The notes: generated by a model not told the origin, from the sequence alone. Positions 22,349 to 33,593 are shown, numbered from the stretch's first letter. The stretch: 64,000 nt of DNA from Palaemon carinicauda (GCF_036898095.1 NC_090726.1:40198341-40262340), one strand, 5' to 3'. Numbers and translations are program-made.

Positions 22349-22359
22349 CGGGGTCACCA
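22349..22359 (-). other. Primer-binding site for tRNA-Trp
   Basis: The + strand sequence cggggtcacca lies two bases inside the right LTR. It equals the 3' end of eukaryotic tRNA-Trp including CCA, so the - strand RNA can prime minus-strand synthesis there. The LTR boundary and element orientation agree with this. Confidence 0.85.
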
Positions 22360-22361
22360 GT

Positions 22362-22693
22362 TGTAAGGACAGTGAGACAAGCGTCACCAAGATCAACTGA
22401 TACTTTATTTGAATGTGCACGGGAGATATTACAAGGTGCGGACGGAAAGGTAGGATGACGCTGGCGCCAAATCAGATTGAAGTGCCCGCCAAAATATATG
22501 TGTTTTCTCACACTTACAGATATATGAATTATGAGTGAACAGAAACATGTTATGAAATGATACATATGTCAAAATGTAGCTCTGGTAGAGTGGAATATAT
22601 ATACATGGGAAACCACGGTGTGGCGATAGGAATATTCAAATAAATAAGTAGTTTGTCGATTTTCTGGACGACGAAGGGATTGGTGTCCTTACA
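22362..22693 (-). repeat. LTR (5' LTR of the - strand element)
   Basis: 332 bp, tgtaaggacagtgagacaag … tggtgtccttaca. It pairs with the LTR at 18474-18805. Confidence 0.95.
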
Positions 22694-24089
22694 CTACCAT
22701 TGACTATGACTTCAATATATACTGCATTAAGAACAGAATTATTGCTAGCTTTAATAATGTAATTAAATTAATGATCATAGGTACAATAAACCATGCAATA
22801 TACAAACAATTATTTCTGGTATATAAAAAAACTTTTCGTAAGACACACTAGGCAAGGGCTGGTAGGAATACAAGTAGAGCTAGAAAATATTACAATCCTT
22901 TAAGAGCTATTGCCAATCGTACACCTCTTATGGCATGCAGTATGTATTTAAATGACACCCTTGGTTGTATCTTAACTCTGAATGGCCTCCCAGTGCTGTG
23001 TCATATGACCCAAATCCGGAAAAAAAAAAAGTTGGCTATATGAAATCGTTTAATGTCAGTGTCTATGTCGATATATTTCTTTTATCCTGATTTAATTCTA
23101 GTTAAAATCATATCTTAAAGCTTTATAAATATATCAAAATAATATTTCTAAAGAAATAGATTAAAAATACTGCTAAGATAATCGTAAAATTAAATTGTCT
23201 TGCGATAATCATTGTATTGTTAAGTATATATCTAAGTCTCCCATTTAAAATTTATCGTTTTCTTTTAAGATGCATAATAACGTTTTCTTCTTTTAGAGAG
23301 CATAAACTAATGTAAGCATAACTTTGTCAGTTGTGTTCATGAAGTGACGTTTGGCAACGTAAAAAACATTTGTTTCTATCCTTTACCTGTACTTTTGAGA
23401 ATGCTTTTTTAAAATACCTTGAGTCCAACCAACCAATGGGAGATCTTTTCACAAAGCTGGTAGCTGAAAACGCCAATGAAAAGAGGTGATACAATTGTTA
23501 CATGTGGTGGAGGTCTCTGGTTGGTTGAAGGACCCCTTTGAATTACCGGTTATTTGAAGTTTGGTGTTCTTACATTCTCGGGGATACAATTTTAATTCAA
23601 AAGTCAAGTTTGATAATCAATATCTTAAAAGCATTTGATTGTGTATTTTCGAAAACCATACGTATCGAGCTATATATTCCAAGATACTTTACGTTTACTT
23701 TAATGGCTGCTTTTCTGGTCCTATACAGCAGGGGAATCCCAAACTTTGAAGGTTTTCTGGGTGTGTCTTTATTCATTATAATTTACGAAGACGTTGTTCA
23801 GTGTGATTTGAATTTTGAATATTCTCTCAATACATTATAATGCCCGATATTACTATAGTCATTTATATCTCAAAATTTTATAGGTTTTTCAGTTGGTATA
23901 TTGCCTTTAATCACCCGTTTTAACCTAAATATAAAAAAGGTAAATCCTATATTGATGAAAATGTTAGCTAGTTAGATTTTAATCCGAAGTTATACCATAT
24001 TATATCGTTTACTTGACTTCTCTAAGGGCTGCTTCTCTGGTCCTATACAGTAGAGGAACCTTACTCTCTACCTAACCTTCATAGTCATT
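22694..24089. other. AT-rich intergenic sequence
   Basis: No gene recognised. It contains two short copies of interspersed repeat C (23695-23750 and 24010-24065: 'ggctgctt.tctggtcctata'). The open frame at 23538-23840 runs through one repeat C copy and is not considered a gene. Confidence 0.6.
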
Positions 24090-24707
24090 TTATCATATGC
24101 ATACCAAGGCATTCAGCATTTCACACCGTATATCACTCGTTTATTGTCAAATCTAAACCATCGAAGCACTTAGAGAACAAGAAAGTCTTCAGTTTCCTCT
24201 TGAAAGCCTTAATATATTCCGTCTGTCAGATGACTAGTGGAAGCTTATTGTATAGTCCCGGGGCCGCATATTTGAGGGCTCAAGAGCCTACAGTAGACAT
24301 ATATCCAGGTTCCAATAATTTGAAGCCATTTGTGACTATTCTCGTGTCAACACGAATTGTTGGCTACACAATATGTAGTAATTCTCTTAGATATATTGGA
24401 CGCGAGGTTCTGGTAATTTGATGGGTTATTGTACATATTCTAAACTCAATTCTTGCTTTAACAGTAAATGAACAATATGCGATATGAAACGTTAAAATAC
24501 TCTGAACGAACAAAGTAAAACGACAGTGGAGGTCCAGTAGAGACTGGGGTTTCCCTGCTGTATGGGACCGGAAAAGCAGCCATCAAAGTAAAGTAAAGTA
24601 ACCAACCAGTGTAATTCAATTAGTGCAGGAGTGATCCTTTCTCTATGTGGGACACGTTTTATTAGTCTTGTTCCTCTGTTTATTAGGTTTTGCAATTACT
24701 TAGTTGC
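24090..24707 (-). pseudogene. Remnant of a CR1/L2-like non-LTR retrotransposon, ORF2 C-terminus
   Basis: Read on -, the segment from about 24700 gives LQNLINRGTRLIKRVPHRER and ITPALIELHWL. Then 24420-24100 gives LKYAAPGLYNKLPLV and KAFKRKLKTFLFSKCFDGLD. These are the typical C-terminal block of CR1/L2/Jockey-like reverse transcriptases. Several in-frame stops and a repeat C insertion near 24530-24600 show it is dead. The coding frame continues on the far side of the family A insertion (see 25184). Confidence 0.7.
24530..24605 (-). repeat. Interspersed repeat C copy, reverse orientation
   Basis: Reverse complement of the motif at 23700, 24015 and 25275 (tggctgcttttccggtccca...cagcagggaaaccccag). 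Four copies in 1.6 kb. Unknown class, possibly a SINE or LINE end. Confidence 0.5.
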
Positions 24708-24720
24708 ACTTTTGGTAAAT

Positions 24721-25170
24721 GGAAAATGGCTGTCTGCTAAAGAAGGTGATGAATGCAAGAGTTGATGGGAGAAGTACAAGAGGAAGGCCAAGGTTTGGGT
24801 GGATGGATGGTGTGAAGAAAGCTCTGGGTGATAGGAGGATAGATGTGAGAGAGGCAAGAGAGCGTGCTAGAAATAGGAATGAATGGCGAGCGATTGTGAC
24901 GCAGTTCCAGTAGGCCCTGCTGCTTCCTCCGGTGCCTTAGATGACCGCGGAGGTAGCAGCAGTAGGGGAATCAGCAGTATGAAGCTTCATCTGTGGTGGA
25001 AATGTGGGAGGTTGGGCTGTAGCACCCTAGCAGTACCAGCTGAACTCGGCTGAGTCCCTGGTTAGGCTGGAGGAACGTAGAGAGTAGAGGTCCCCTTTTT
25101 GTTTTGTTTCTTGTTGTTGTCGGCTACCCCCCAAAATTGGGGGAAGTGCCTTTGGTATATGTATGTATGT
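24721..25170 (+). mobile_element. Family A non-LTR retrotransposon, 5'-truncated, with 13-bp target-site duplication
   Basis: The copy begins inside ORF2 ([20 protein letters not shown]) and includes the last 64 codons, ending VTQFQ with TAG at 24911-24913. The full 3' tail and a (GTAT)n end follow. It is flanked by acttttggtaaat at 24708-24720 and 25171-25183. The sequence nearly matches the 56.4-kb copy, so both derive from a recently active source. The coding fragment is only a truncated C-terminus. Confidence 0.95.
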
Positions 25171-25183
25171 ACTTTTGGTAAAT

Positions 25184-25260
25184 TGTGGTGTCTGTTCATC
25201 ATGAAAGGTCTCCCATCAAAGATTCGATTACGTCAATGTTTTTATTTCGGTCCTCTTTGC
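25184..25260 (-). pseudogene. Outer part of the interrupted CR1/L2-like RT
   Basis: On -, this stretch reads FDGRPFMMNRHHNLPK and then joins the frame at 24707 across one copy of the target-site duplication. The older LINE was therefore in place before family A inserted. Only a short piece is recognisable. Confidence 0.5.
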
Positions 25261-25264
25261 AGCA

Positions 25265-25340
25265 TATTACTTAACTTTAAAGGATGCTTTCCTTGTCCTA
25301 TCACGCAGGGGAACCCTACTCACTACAGGACCTACAACAT
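25265..25340 (+). repeat. Interspersed repeat C copy
   Basis: 'aaaggatgctttccttgtcctatcacgcaggggaac…ctacaggacctac' corresponds to the copies at 23700 and 24015. Non-coding. Confidence 0.5.
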
Positions 25341-26460
25341 AAGTTTGTCATATACATTCTTATGTATTTTGCGTATCACGCTGCATTGTTTGTGTTTATT
25401 GTTAAATCGATATTATCGAAGTCTTGTTATCATATAATGTTTCGAAATAGTTTTTTTTTTATGTCTCAAGTGGTTTATAGAGGTAAAATATAAAAATAAA
25501 GAGCCTATGAACAAGCAGGAAGAACTTTGTTACCAGATGTCTATACTCTCCCTAGTTTCATTTTCCCGAATAGATACTATTGCATATTTTCCCACTTTTA
25601 ATACACTTTTAGCATATAAAAGAGCAACTTGATATATATGAATATTTGGATGCATAAATGTAGGCAAATGATGGTTTAAAAGCAAAGAAACAATTGAATG
25701 TATTGTTTATATATGTGTCAGCTTCTCTGTCCCTTTTCTGTCATCTACGATTTAAGGCCTTTTCCGAATAGCTATCTGCTTATTATAATGATCAATAAAC
25801 ATTCTATTCATAAAATAAAGTTATTGTATAATCCAAAAGCCTTTATTTATTTCAATATCTTGTTTCGTGGTTTTAAAATATTCCATTTTAAATGGCACAC
25901 CTTTTTGTATTACCAAATCTTGTTTACAAAAACCCCTTCAAGATTTCTTAATTTTATGTAATATATCAAGTTATATCTTATATTGTTTAAAAGAAAAAAT
26001 TATTTAGTTTACATTTACTTTATATCTACCAATAATATTATTTGTTAATAGTAAATATAATCTTAAGACAATATATTCTTTATTGAAAAATATGTCGACG
26101 TATAGTTTTGCTAAAAGATATTTTAAATCGATTTTTATATGTCTATTTTAGGCGCTATTACTCTTAATATTTTGTGAAAATTGTTTCTAATTATTCATTT
26201 ATCCAAATTACATATAAAAATTAAAATTAATTCCGTAGTTTCTTTGAAAATATGAATAAAACTTTATTATTCACTGGAAAATTCAACTTTGAAAACGCTG
26301 CCACAAGTTCCTAGTACTCTTGACCACTTTTTACTTAATTATCACGCTTTAAACCTAATGCAGAGAGAAATGTTTATGCTTGTTTTAATCTAAAATATAT
26401 TGATAACAAAATTAAATGAAGTATTTATATTCAAAGTTGTGCATATTAAGATGATGAATA
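25341..26460. other. AT-rich intergenic sequence
   Basis: No gene, repeat family or structured element recognised. Confidence 0.6.
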
Positions 26461-26495
26461 AAACAACAATGCTATTCTTGTACATCTGGCAGACA

Positions 26496-26600
26496 TCATT
26501 CCTTCAGTAATATCGCTTCAGTCGCCATTCGTTTCTTGTCCATCCATTGGTGAACGTTCCTTGACATGTGATCGTAGTGTGGTTTCATCACTTCCTCCTG
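26496..26600 (-). CDS. Candidate 3'-terminal exon of an unknown gene (low confidence)
   Basis: On -, after a ctgctgctgccag acceptor-like site, the sequence encodes EEVMKPHYDHMSRNVHQWMD, then KKRMATEAILLKE and a TGA stop. The composition is mixed and protein-like, unlike neighbouring DNA. No family was recognised and no partner exon was found. It may equally be chance or a transposon remnant. A second acceptor-like gtgtag lies 24 bases further 5'. Confidence 0.25.
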   Translation of the reverse strand, partial: QEEVMKPHYDHMSRNVHQWMDKKRMATEAILLKE

Positions 26601-26760
26601 GCAGCAGCAGATTTGTATCCACCTACACCATAACAGTAAGGTATGTGGTAGTTTGCAGTTTACGTTAACGTTGTGTAACCTCATTAATAGTCGAATTATT
26701 GACGATCAAACTCACGCTACTCTTGTCTTCCCTGAATTTTCTAAGTCTGTTGTTATTGTT

Positions 26761-27376
26761 GTACAGGGCCCCATAGGCTAGGTTAGGTGGGTGTCTTCGG
26801 TTCGGTGGTGCCCTGAAAATTACTGTGGCCTTAAGGGGGGGGGGGTCGCAGGGGGGGCGGAGCCCCCCCCCCGGTAGGCCTAGGTAGGGGTACAGGGCCC
26901 CATAGGCTAGGTTAGGTGGGTGTCTTCGGTTCGGTGGTGCCCTGAAAATTACTGTGGCCTTAAGGGGGGGGGGTCGCAGGGGGGGCGGAGCCCCCCCCGG
27001 TAGGCCTAGGTAGGGGTACAGGGCCCCATAGGCTAGGTTAGGTAGGTGTCTTCGGTTCGGTGGTGCCCTGAAAATTACTGTGGCCTTAAGGGGGGGGTCG
27101 CAGGGGGGGCGGAGCCCCCCCCCCCGGCAGGCCTAGGTAGGGGTACAGGGCCCCATAGGCTAGGTTAGGTGGGTGTCTTTGGTTCGGTGGTGCCCTGAAA
27201 ATTACTGTGGCCTTAAGGGGGGGGGGTCGCAGGGGGGCGGAGCCCCCCCCCCCCCCGGTAGGCCTAGGTAGGGGTACAGGGCCCCATAGGCTAGGTTAGG
27301 TGGGTGTCTTCGGTTCGGTGGTGCCCTGAAAATTACTGTGGCCTTAAGGGGGGGGGGGTCGCAGGGGTGGGCGGAA

Positions 27377-27407
<31 letters not shown>

Positions 27408-27560
27408 GGCCTAGGTAGGGGTACAGGGCCCCATAGGCTAGGTTAGGTGGGTGTCTTCGGTTCGGTGGTGCCCTGAAAATTACTGTGGCCTTAAGGGGAG
27501 CCCCCCCCCCCCCCCGGTAGGCCTAGGTAGGGGTACATGGCCCCCAGGGTAGGGTAGGTA
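26761..27560. repeat. Satellite-like tandem array, about 112-147-bp units with G and C runs
   Basis: Units begin with gtacagggccccataggcta at 26761, 26890, 27016, 27143, 27274 and 27421; a diverged seventh starts at 27533. Each unit also contains 'ggttcggtggtgccctgaaa' and, in the first five, a G run (7-10 bases) followed by tcgcaggggg and a C run (7-25 bases). Unit length varies mainly through these homopolymers; the sixth unit lacks the first G run and is shortest. The G runs could form quadruplexes and the G/C runs can pair as hairpins. Confidence 0.95.
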
Positions 27561-28761
27561 GTTGTATTAGGTTCGGTAATGCCCCGAAAAATCACTTTTC
27601 TCCTCCTCCCCCAACCCAAAAACCTCGCTTCCCACTGGGGTCCCCCATAATTGTAGTAGTAGGTTTATGCTTACATTTTCTGTGTAAGAGTTAGGTGGTT
27701 GTAGGAGGATTATCTCACAGTTTCAAGGTAACTGTAGCTCTAATTTACTGTTTTCTTTCGTTTTCTACTTTTAAAAACTTTTAAATCGAGCGCGGAGGTC
27801 TCCTACACAATTACCGACTTTTTTTTTTTTTTTTTTTTGTTGTGTGTGTGTGGGGGGGGGGGGATTCTTGAAATCGTAACTTGCGGATCAACATTGCTTT
27901 GACTGGGCTAAGCAAGTATTTTTGTCCAACTCGTGCTCTTCTTAACGATTTATTACTACTGCTCAATTGTGGGAAAAGTTATTGACTTTTAAATAAATAC
28001 AGGTATGAATATGTATTTGCTGACTGGTCTCTGTTAGTGGCAAGGGAAAGCCGAGTTTCAACACTTTTATACTTTTGTAGCCTATATGGTTTTTTGGCGA
28101 CTGGTTGTTCGTAGCCGTTGGACATGACTTGTAAGGAAATTAAAGGGATATGACCTACTCTAAGGTACTTCAACCTAACCTGACTCAGATTGCAGCATCC
28201 ATACTTGCCACTCTCCATATTAGTGATGCCCACCACTTTATTTTTCCATGCGTCCTATCTTACGTCTGCGGTTTGGCTGCGCTATTATTTTGGTAACATT
28301 TCAGTGGACTACACCCAGTCTTTTTTGCATGAAAAATCCCATTTTCTGTTAGTGTTATTGCGTTATTATTATATTCTGGGAAACTATCGTGTTCTGAGGA
28401 CCACCTTCAATCAGGTTCCCCAGGTGGGAATCCGGGTTTTGGTGGATTCAAATAAAAACCAAAGGTTTGAAGATGATAATAGCGAAACTCAAGAAAACAA
28501 CAACAAAAATAACAGAAAATAAAAATTTAATGCCAAAATTAGTGAAACGCCTACAAACTAATGACGGCAGAAGTACAGTACCTCTCTCGTACACCGTTTT
28601 CTCTCGAGCAGCGTTGTGTGAAGCATCTTTTTTCCCTGAGCACTCATTTCCAAAATGGTTTATGCTCCTCCATTGCTCAGAATAGGTGAATTTACATTAT
28701 ATTTGAAAATTGATTGAACTCCACTATGGTATGTCTTCTGAGCATAGTTAATATTTTTTTA
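27561..28761. other. Intergenic sequence, no gene recognised
   Basis: Contains a T23-type run and a G run near 27820-27862. Open frames at 28190-28685 overlap each other and show no family signature. Confidence 0.6.
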
Positions 28762-28931
28762 GTGAGGCAGATTTGCACCGACTAGCATGGGTGCCCATTT
28801 AACCCGGAAGAGTGTCCTAATAGCTGATTGGTCGGAACTATTTTTGTCCGAATGCTTCCGAGCAATCGGCTATCAGAAAACTTTTCCGAGCTAAAAGGGC
28901 ACCCCTGCGAGTCGGTGCAAATATACCTCAT
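28762..28931. mobile_element. Palindromic MITE, 170 bp, with TA target duplication
   Basis: The two halves are reverse complements: the left arm gaggcagatttgcaccgact pairs with the right arm agtcggtgcaaatatacctc, and pairing continues for about 75 bases per arm to a loop near 28838-28855. TA flanks both ends (28760-28761 and 28932-28933), as expected of Tc1/mariner-type MITEs. It has no coding capacity. Class assignment rests on TA and structure only. Confidence 0.8.
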
Positions 28932-28933
28932 TA

Positions 28934-29129
28934 AAATAAATTGACTATAGTCTTACCAGGATCTGAAGCAGGAGGGGGATAAAAGGGTCATGTAAAATTA
29001 CCTCTGGGAACTTAAGCATAGATATTTCGTAGCTCTTAAGTGGTTCAAAAAGCCAGAACATTTTTATTCATAAAAAAAACAAAGCTATTGAAAGCAAATG
29101 CAAGGACACTCTAAAATCAAATCATTGTT
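28934..29129. other. Intergenic spacer between MITE and repeat B
   Basis: Nothing recognised. Confidence 0.6.
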
Positions 29130-29435
29130 CTCTTGTCTTGGGTAGTGCCATAGCCTCTGTACCATGGTCTCCCACTGTCTTGGGTTAGAGTTCTCCTGCT
29201 GAGGGTTACACTTGGGCTCACAATTCTATCTAGTTTCTCTTCCTCTTGTTTTGTTAATTTTTTTTATAGTTTTTAAAGGAAATATATTTGTTAATGTTGT
29301 TACTATACTTAAAATATTTTTTTTCTTTATTTCCATTCCTCACTGGGCTATTTTCCCTGTTGGGGACCGTGGCCTTACAGCATCATGCATTTCCAACTAG
29401 GGTTGTAGCTTAGCATTTAATGATGATAGTAATAG
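29130..29435 (+). repeat. Interspersed repeat B, second copy
   Basis: 'tcttgggttagagttctcctgctgag…', a T-rich centre, then 'cactgggctattttccctgttgggg…tttccaactagggttgtagctta'. Same order as 14931-15275. Ends in a tgatgatagtaatag tail. Confidence 0.65.
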
Positions 29436-32400
29436 CGCGTGCATAGTAACCCACAATCGGTCTTCCAAACGGAAGCAATTGACTTTGACTCCAAAATAGC
29501 GTTCACATTTCAATTAATCGACAAGTTATGTCGCAGCTCTCGTTAATCATGATGTACTAAGAAAAATACCAAACTAGGTAGCACATGTCCATATCTTATA
29601 GCTAATTCCAGTTTTGCTAGAAGCTAATATACTGTATTGAATATTAACCCAAAAATATTAGCGACCCACAAAGTTGGTGTGCGCAGCATATCCATATCAT
29701 CTTGCCAGATTGGTACATTCCCGTTAAAATGTATATTTGCAAGTGAAGCGAGCCACGTGGCAGTAAAGCCCTTTTGACTGACTTGTAGATTATTGATAAT
29801 TATGGTATATTAATTTCACACCAATCACATGAACCGTATGTATTTTTGTGTTTTTCCTATTCGTTAGTTTTTGTATATGCATTTCAGAACATTGATGCAA
29901 ATGCATGGTTGTTTTGGCTTCTTCCTTATCAAAAATTTCAGTAAAATGGGTTTATTCAGTAATTAATTGATAATTGTGGAATTTTTCTGTTAAATTTTGC
30001 GTAAAGAGGATACATACAGTATATAGTTTTAATAGTGTGACCGTGAAAATTTTTCATGTTACGAGAAAGGTTGTAAAAGAAATTATGTGGAAATGGTTGA
30101 TTCATTGTTCCAGACTCAATAAGTTCAACTAAGGTTCCACCACCAGCGTAGAGTTATTTTTCGATTAGGTGAGAAATTAGAGTTTTAGTGAATGTTTAAA
30201 AAAATATATACTGTATATCCATTTGAGGACATACTGTATATGTTTGTAGTTAGTCAGTTGAAATTTATTTTTACCAGAAATTTTGGGCATTTATATACAT
30301 ATTAACATAAGATTAGGATTAATCAAGCAAGGAAAGGTTCCATTTCATTGTTTGTTTACTTAACCCCCTCATTTATTTCTTTACTTGTTAGTCTTTGCCG
30401 TAGTTCATTCCTACACAAATACAAAATATAGTCCTTCAATAATTCCACTGTAACGTAAGCGAACCAGGAACGGCCACTTGAACTTTTGATGAGGTAAGCA
30501 TAGTTGCTGTTCGGATAAAGAAACACTTGCTTTGTCTTCAGCCGCCAAAGAGTACAGAAGTATTTCTCGGCATCCACGTCCGGCTGTTTTAATCCTTTTC
30601 TTTGAGTACAGTACTGGGTACGTTCTACTCGGGGAGAGGATCCCAGTACGTTCTCGACTCATTCACGGGGCGAGATGGTACGTACAAGGAACATTCATAT
30701 CTTCAAGTGTACACTTCTGTTTGTGGTACAGCCGCTCTTGTTCTTTAAGAGAATGAGCGTATGCACTGCAGGCAGAAATGAAGTGCTCTGCCCGTTCAAG
30801 GTCTCGTGCAAGAGTATGACCAATTACATGTACTGTATGTCAGGAAGTAGGCAGCTACCTTCGTCCTTACATGCCTTGGGCTGTTTCCAAGACGCTTTGG
30901 TGACATAATTACCATGCTCACAATGAATAAAATCTGCTAGAGACAAACAAAAGTCCACAGATATTCTCTTGCTCTACCGAGTGACAGGATCCTCCCCAAT
31001 CCAATTTCACCCTGCTTAGTTAAGTCTTGTAGGTAAGCCCTCTATGTCTTCTGAAGGAGTGGGTAGCTAAGGCTACTTCACCCCAGTGAGCACAGTGTTG
31101 ACACTAGTAATTTTAGATTTGTGACTTTGACCCTGATACCAATGACCCCAGAGGTAATCCCCCTGTGCAGTGCTTCCTAAGTGTGACCGGTTTCATGGTT
31201 CCTTCCTGCTGTAAACCCAGCATCTTTGTTGTAATCCCCAGTGAGTGTCTTAACTTCCCCTGTAACATTGTTCCCTAGTCTTGTAGTTCATGTTGGAGTA
31301 ACCAGAGCGGTCTCTAGGTCCCTCACGAGACAGGAAGCATGTTTTCTGTGGTATTGCATAGACGTGAATCAGATCTAAAGTAGAATGACCGTCTGGTCTT
31401 AATCTCTCCTTCCCCTACCTTGGTCATGAAACGGTCAAACCGTTACTCGCTAGGTCTGGCAATACTGGTGTGCTATGCTTCCTTCCGAGCTCCATTCTTT
31501 AGAATCTAATGAAGTATCTTCCCCGTCCCTCCTTGACGAGGAGGAGGGTGACTGATTGTATACCAACCCATTGAACATCATACGCCAGGTATATCATCCC
31601 AGACTGCTATCCCCTTCAGGGGAAGGGATTCTTTGTGATGGACTGATAGGGAGTTTCAGTCCTCTCCTTTTCTCCCATACTGTAACAGACAAACATTAAC
31701 ACTCCAAGGGAAGAAAAAGAACCAGCCAGTTCAGTTCTAGGAGGAACTTCCTGTCACCAATTACCAAAATGTCTTGTTTAAAAGACAAATGGTTTGTATA
31801 TGCTTAGGAACAAAGATATTTTAGAAGCAAGCAGTATTTTTTCTAGCTATAAAAAGTTGTCTTTAAGTTTTAACTTTCTACCTCAACCAACCCTCACAGT
31901 CCTGAGTTTAAGGTCAGAAGTCGAGTCTGCCTGGTAGGTGGGCAGAGCTATTCATCTGCACTCGCCACTTTGTTAACGAGGTCCACATGTCGTTAATTAC
32001 CTTTTTAATGAATTCAACAGTTGTTAGAGTACCCTAAAGGCATCCCTTATTTTAAAGGACTCGTGTTTGCTTAGGAAAAGAACAAATTACTTTATTGAAA
32101 TTTTTATTTATTGTAATTTATCTAGACTACTATGAGATTCAGGGCCTCTGTAACACGGTTTTTTCACAATAACTTTTTATCTATGAATTTCATAAATGTA
32201 ACGCTTCTTCAGAATGCACATTATATCTACACATAAATTTTGACTATATTTTGCATTACGAAGGTTGAATAAATTTGGTACTTATAATGTAAAAGTGACG
32301 TTTTTTTAAGACAGGCCAACTTACTCAGAGAAAAGGTTTCAAAAGCACTCGTTACGTAACTTATGACGGCATTGCTTCCCTCTTTCTCGATCGATGATTG

Positions 32401-33558
32401 GCTATACGTAACGAAGGCTATACCTTTGCCAACAATGACACAAAAGTTTAAATAAAAGCAAAGCAGTACACCTTTATGAACTCTGAAACCTCTCCACTGA
32501 TAATTGTCATAATGAACAAACCAACAAAATATGTTAATAAATACAAAAACACTTCGATTATTAGTCTAACTCCCAAAATAAGTTTCCTAAGAAATTACAG
32601 TCTACTTTATAGGTCACAATCAGATTGACAAGGTGTAGGGAATAGTTGGTAATTTTCAAAAACGTAGTAGACAAACTTGATTTGATAATTGCTATATCCA
32701 ATGCCAAGCAATTTTTATTTATTGTCTATCTACCTACCTATTTACTGTAAAAAGAAAAAAAAAAAAGAATAGCCGGTACCGTATTTTGGCTTTAAACCTT
32801 CACCAATAATTATCGTCAAAATGATGATTTCATTAGGCTCCACCCACTTTGGCCTCGTTATAATTCAGGATAACATTGAAGGCTATCATGGGCATTGTTG
32901 GATCAGAAAATTTAAATTCTAGCTATAAAAACTCATTTCTCGAGTAGTTGTAAGAAGTGCTAAATGATCCTCAAGGATTCCAGCAGTTGGCCTAAACGTT
33001 TAATTCATGTATACTACTGTTGCGGCACTACTGCTACATTAGTATTACTACGCTAGCACAGATACCCCACCCATATTTATGTATCGTTCCGCCATTCATA
33101 AAGTCTTTGTCATGTTTTTTTCACTGTGCAATAAGCCATGGCCTCCTCAGAAATTAAGTTTAACATTAGATAATAGGTTATTTCATTAAGCTGACAAATT
33201 ATGGCAACTGAGTATGTTATTGCCGATGTTGAAGCTAAAGATAAAGTATGGTATCATTCCTTTATTGCATTATCATCTTTACTACTATTTGTTTTGCTAC
33301 ATGTAGTAATTATTTTAAAGGATAAATGAAATATGGTCACTTTACCTCTATAAATTCCCATTAGATGTACAAATAAAACTCCTAAAACTATTCCTGATTT
33401 ATTTACAAAATACTGTCATGCCCAAAACATAGCCAACACGGTCGTACGGCCTAAAAAAAAGAAGAAAATTATATCGGATGATCCGTTGGTCTGATGGAGA
33501 GTTTAGCACAAAATTCTTATTTTAACAAAAAAAGTTATATAAAGACTGTTTACATACA

Positions 33559-33593
<35 letters not shown>

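Larger units (their letters stand above)
18474..22693 (-). mobile_element. Ty3/gypsy LTR retrotransposon, CsRn1-like, degenerate
   Basis: Two 332-bp LTRs (18474-18805 and 22362-22693), each with ends tgtaagga...tccttaca or a close variant, bracket a - strand gag-pol. Order from the 5' (right) end: primer site, Gag with a CHCC zinc knuckle, protease, RT N-terminus, RNase H, integrase, purine tract. The CHCC Gag motif (in place of CCHC) and a tRNA-Trp primer site are known hallmarks of the CsRn1 clade. The LTRs differ at roughly two dozen sites by eye, so the insertion is not recent. No matching target-site duplication is visible at the outer edges (gggt versus ctac). The RT catalytic core is deleted and stops and frameshifts are present. 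Confidence 0.93.

Noticed and set aside
26761..27560. Telomeric or subtelomeric TTAGG array
   Set aside because: Only one ggttagg per 125-bp unit; no consecutive TTAGG repeats.
30356..30908. Overlapping 70-80-codon frames on both strands
   Set aside because: No motif, no splice signals, conflicting frames of similar length.
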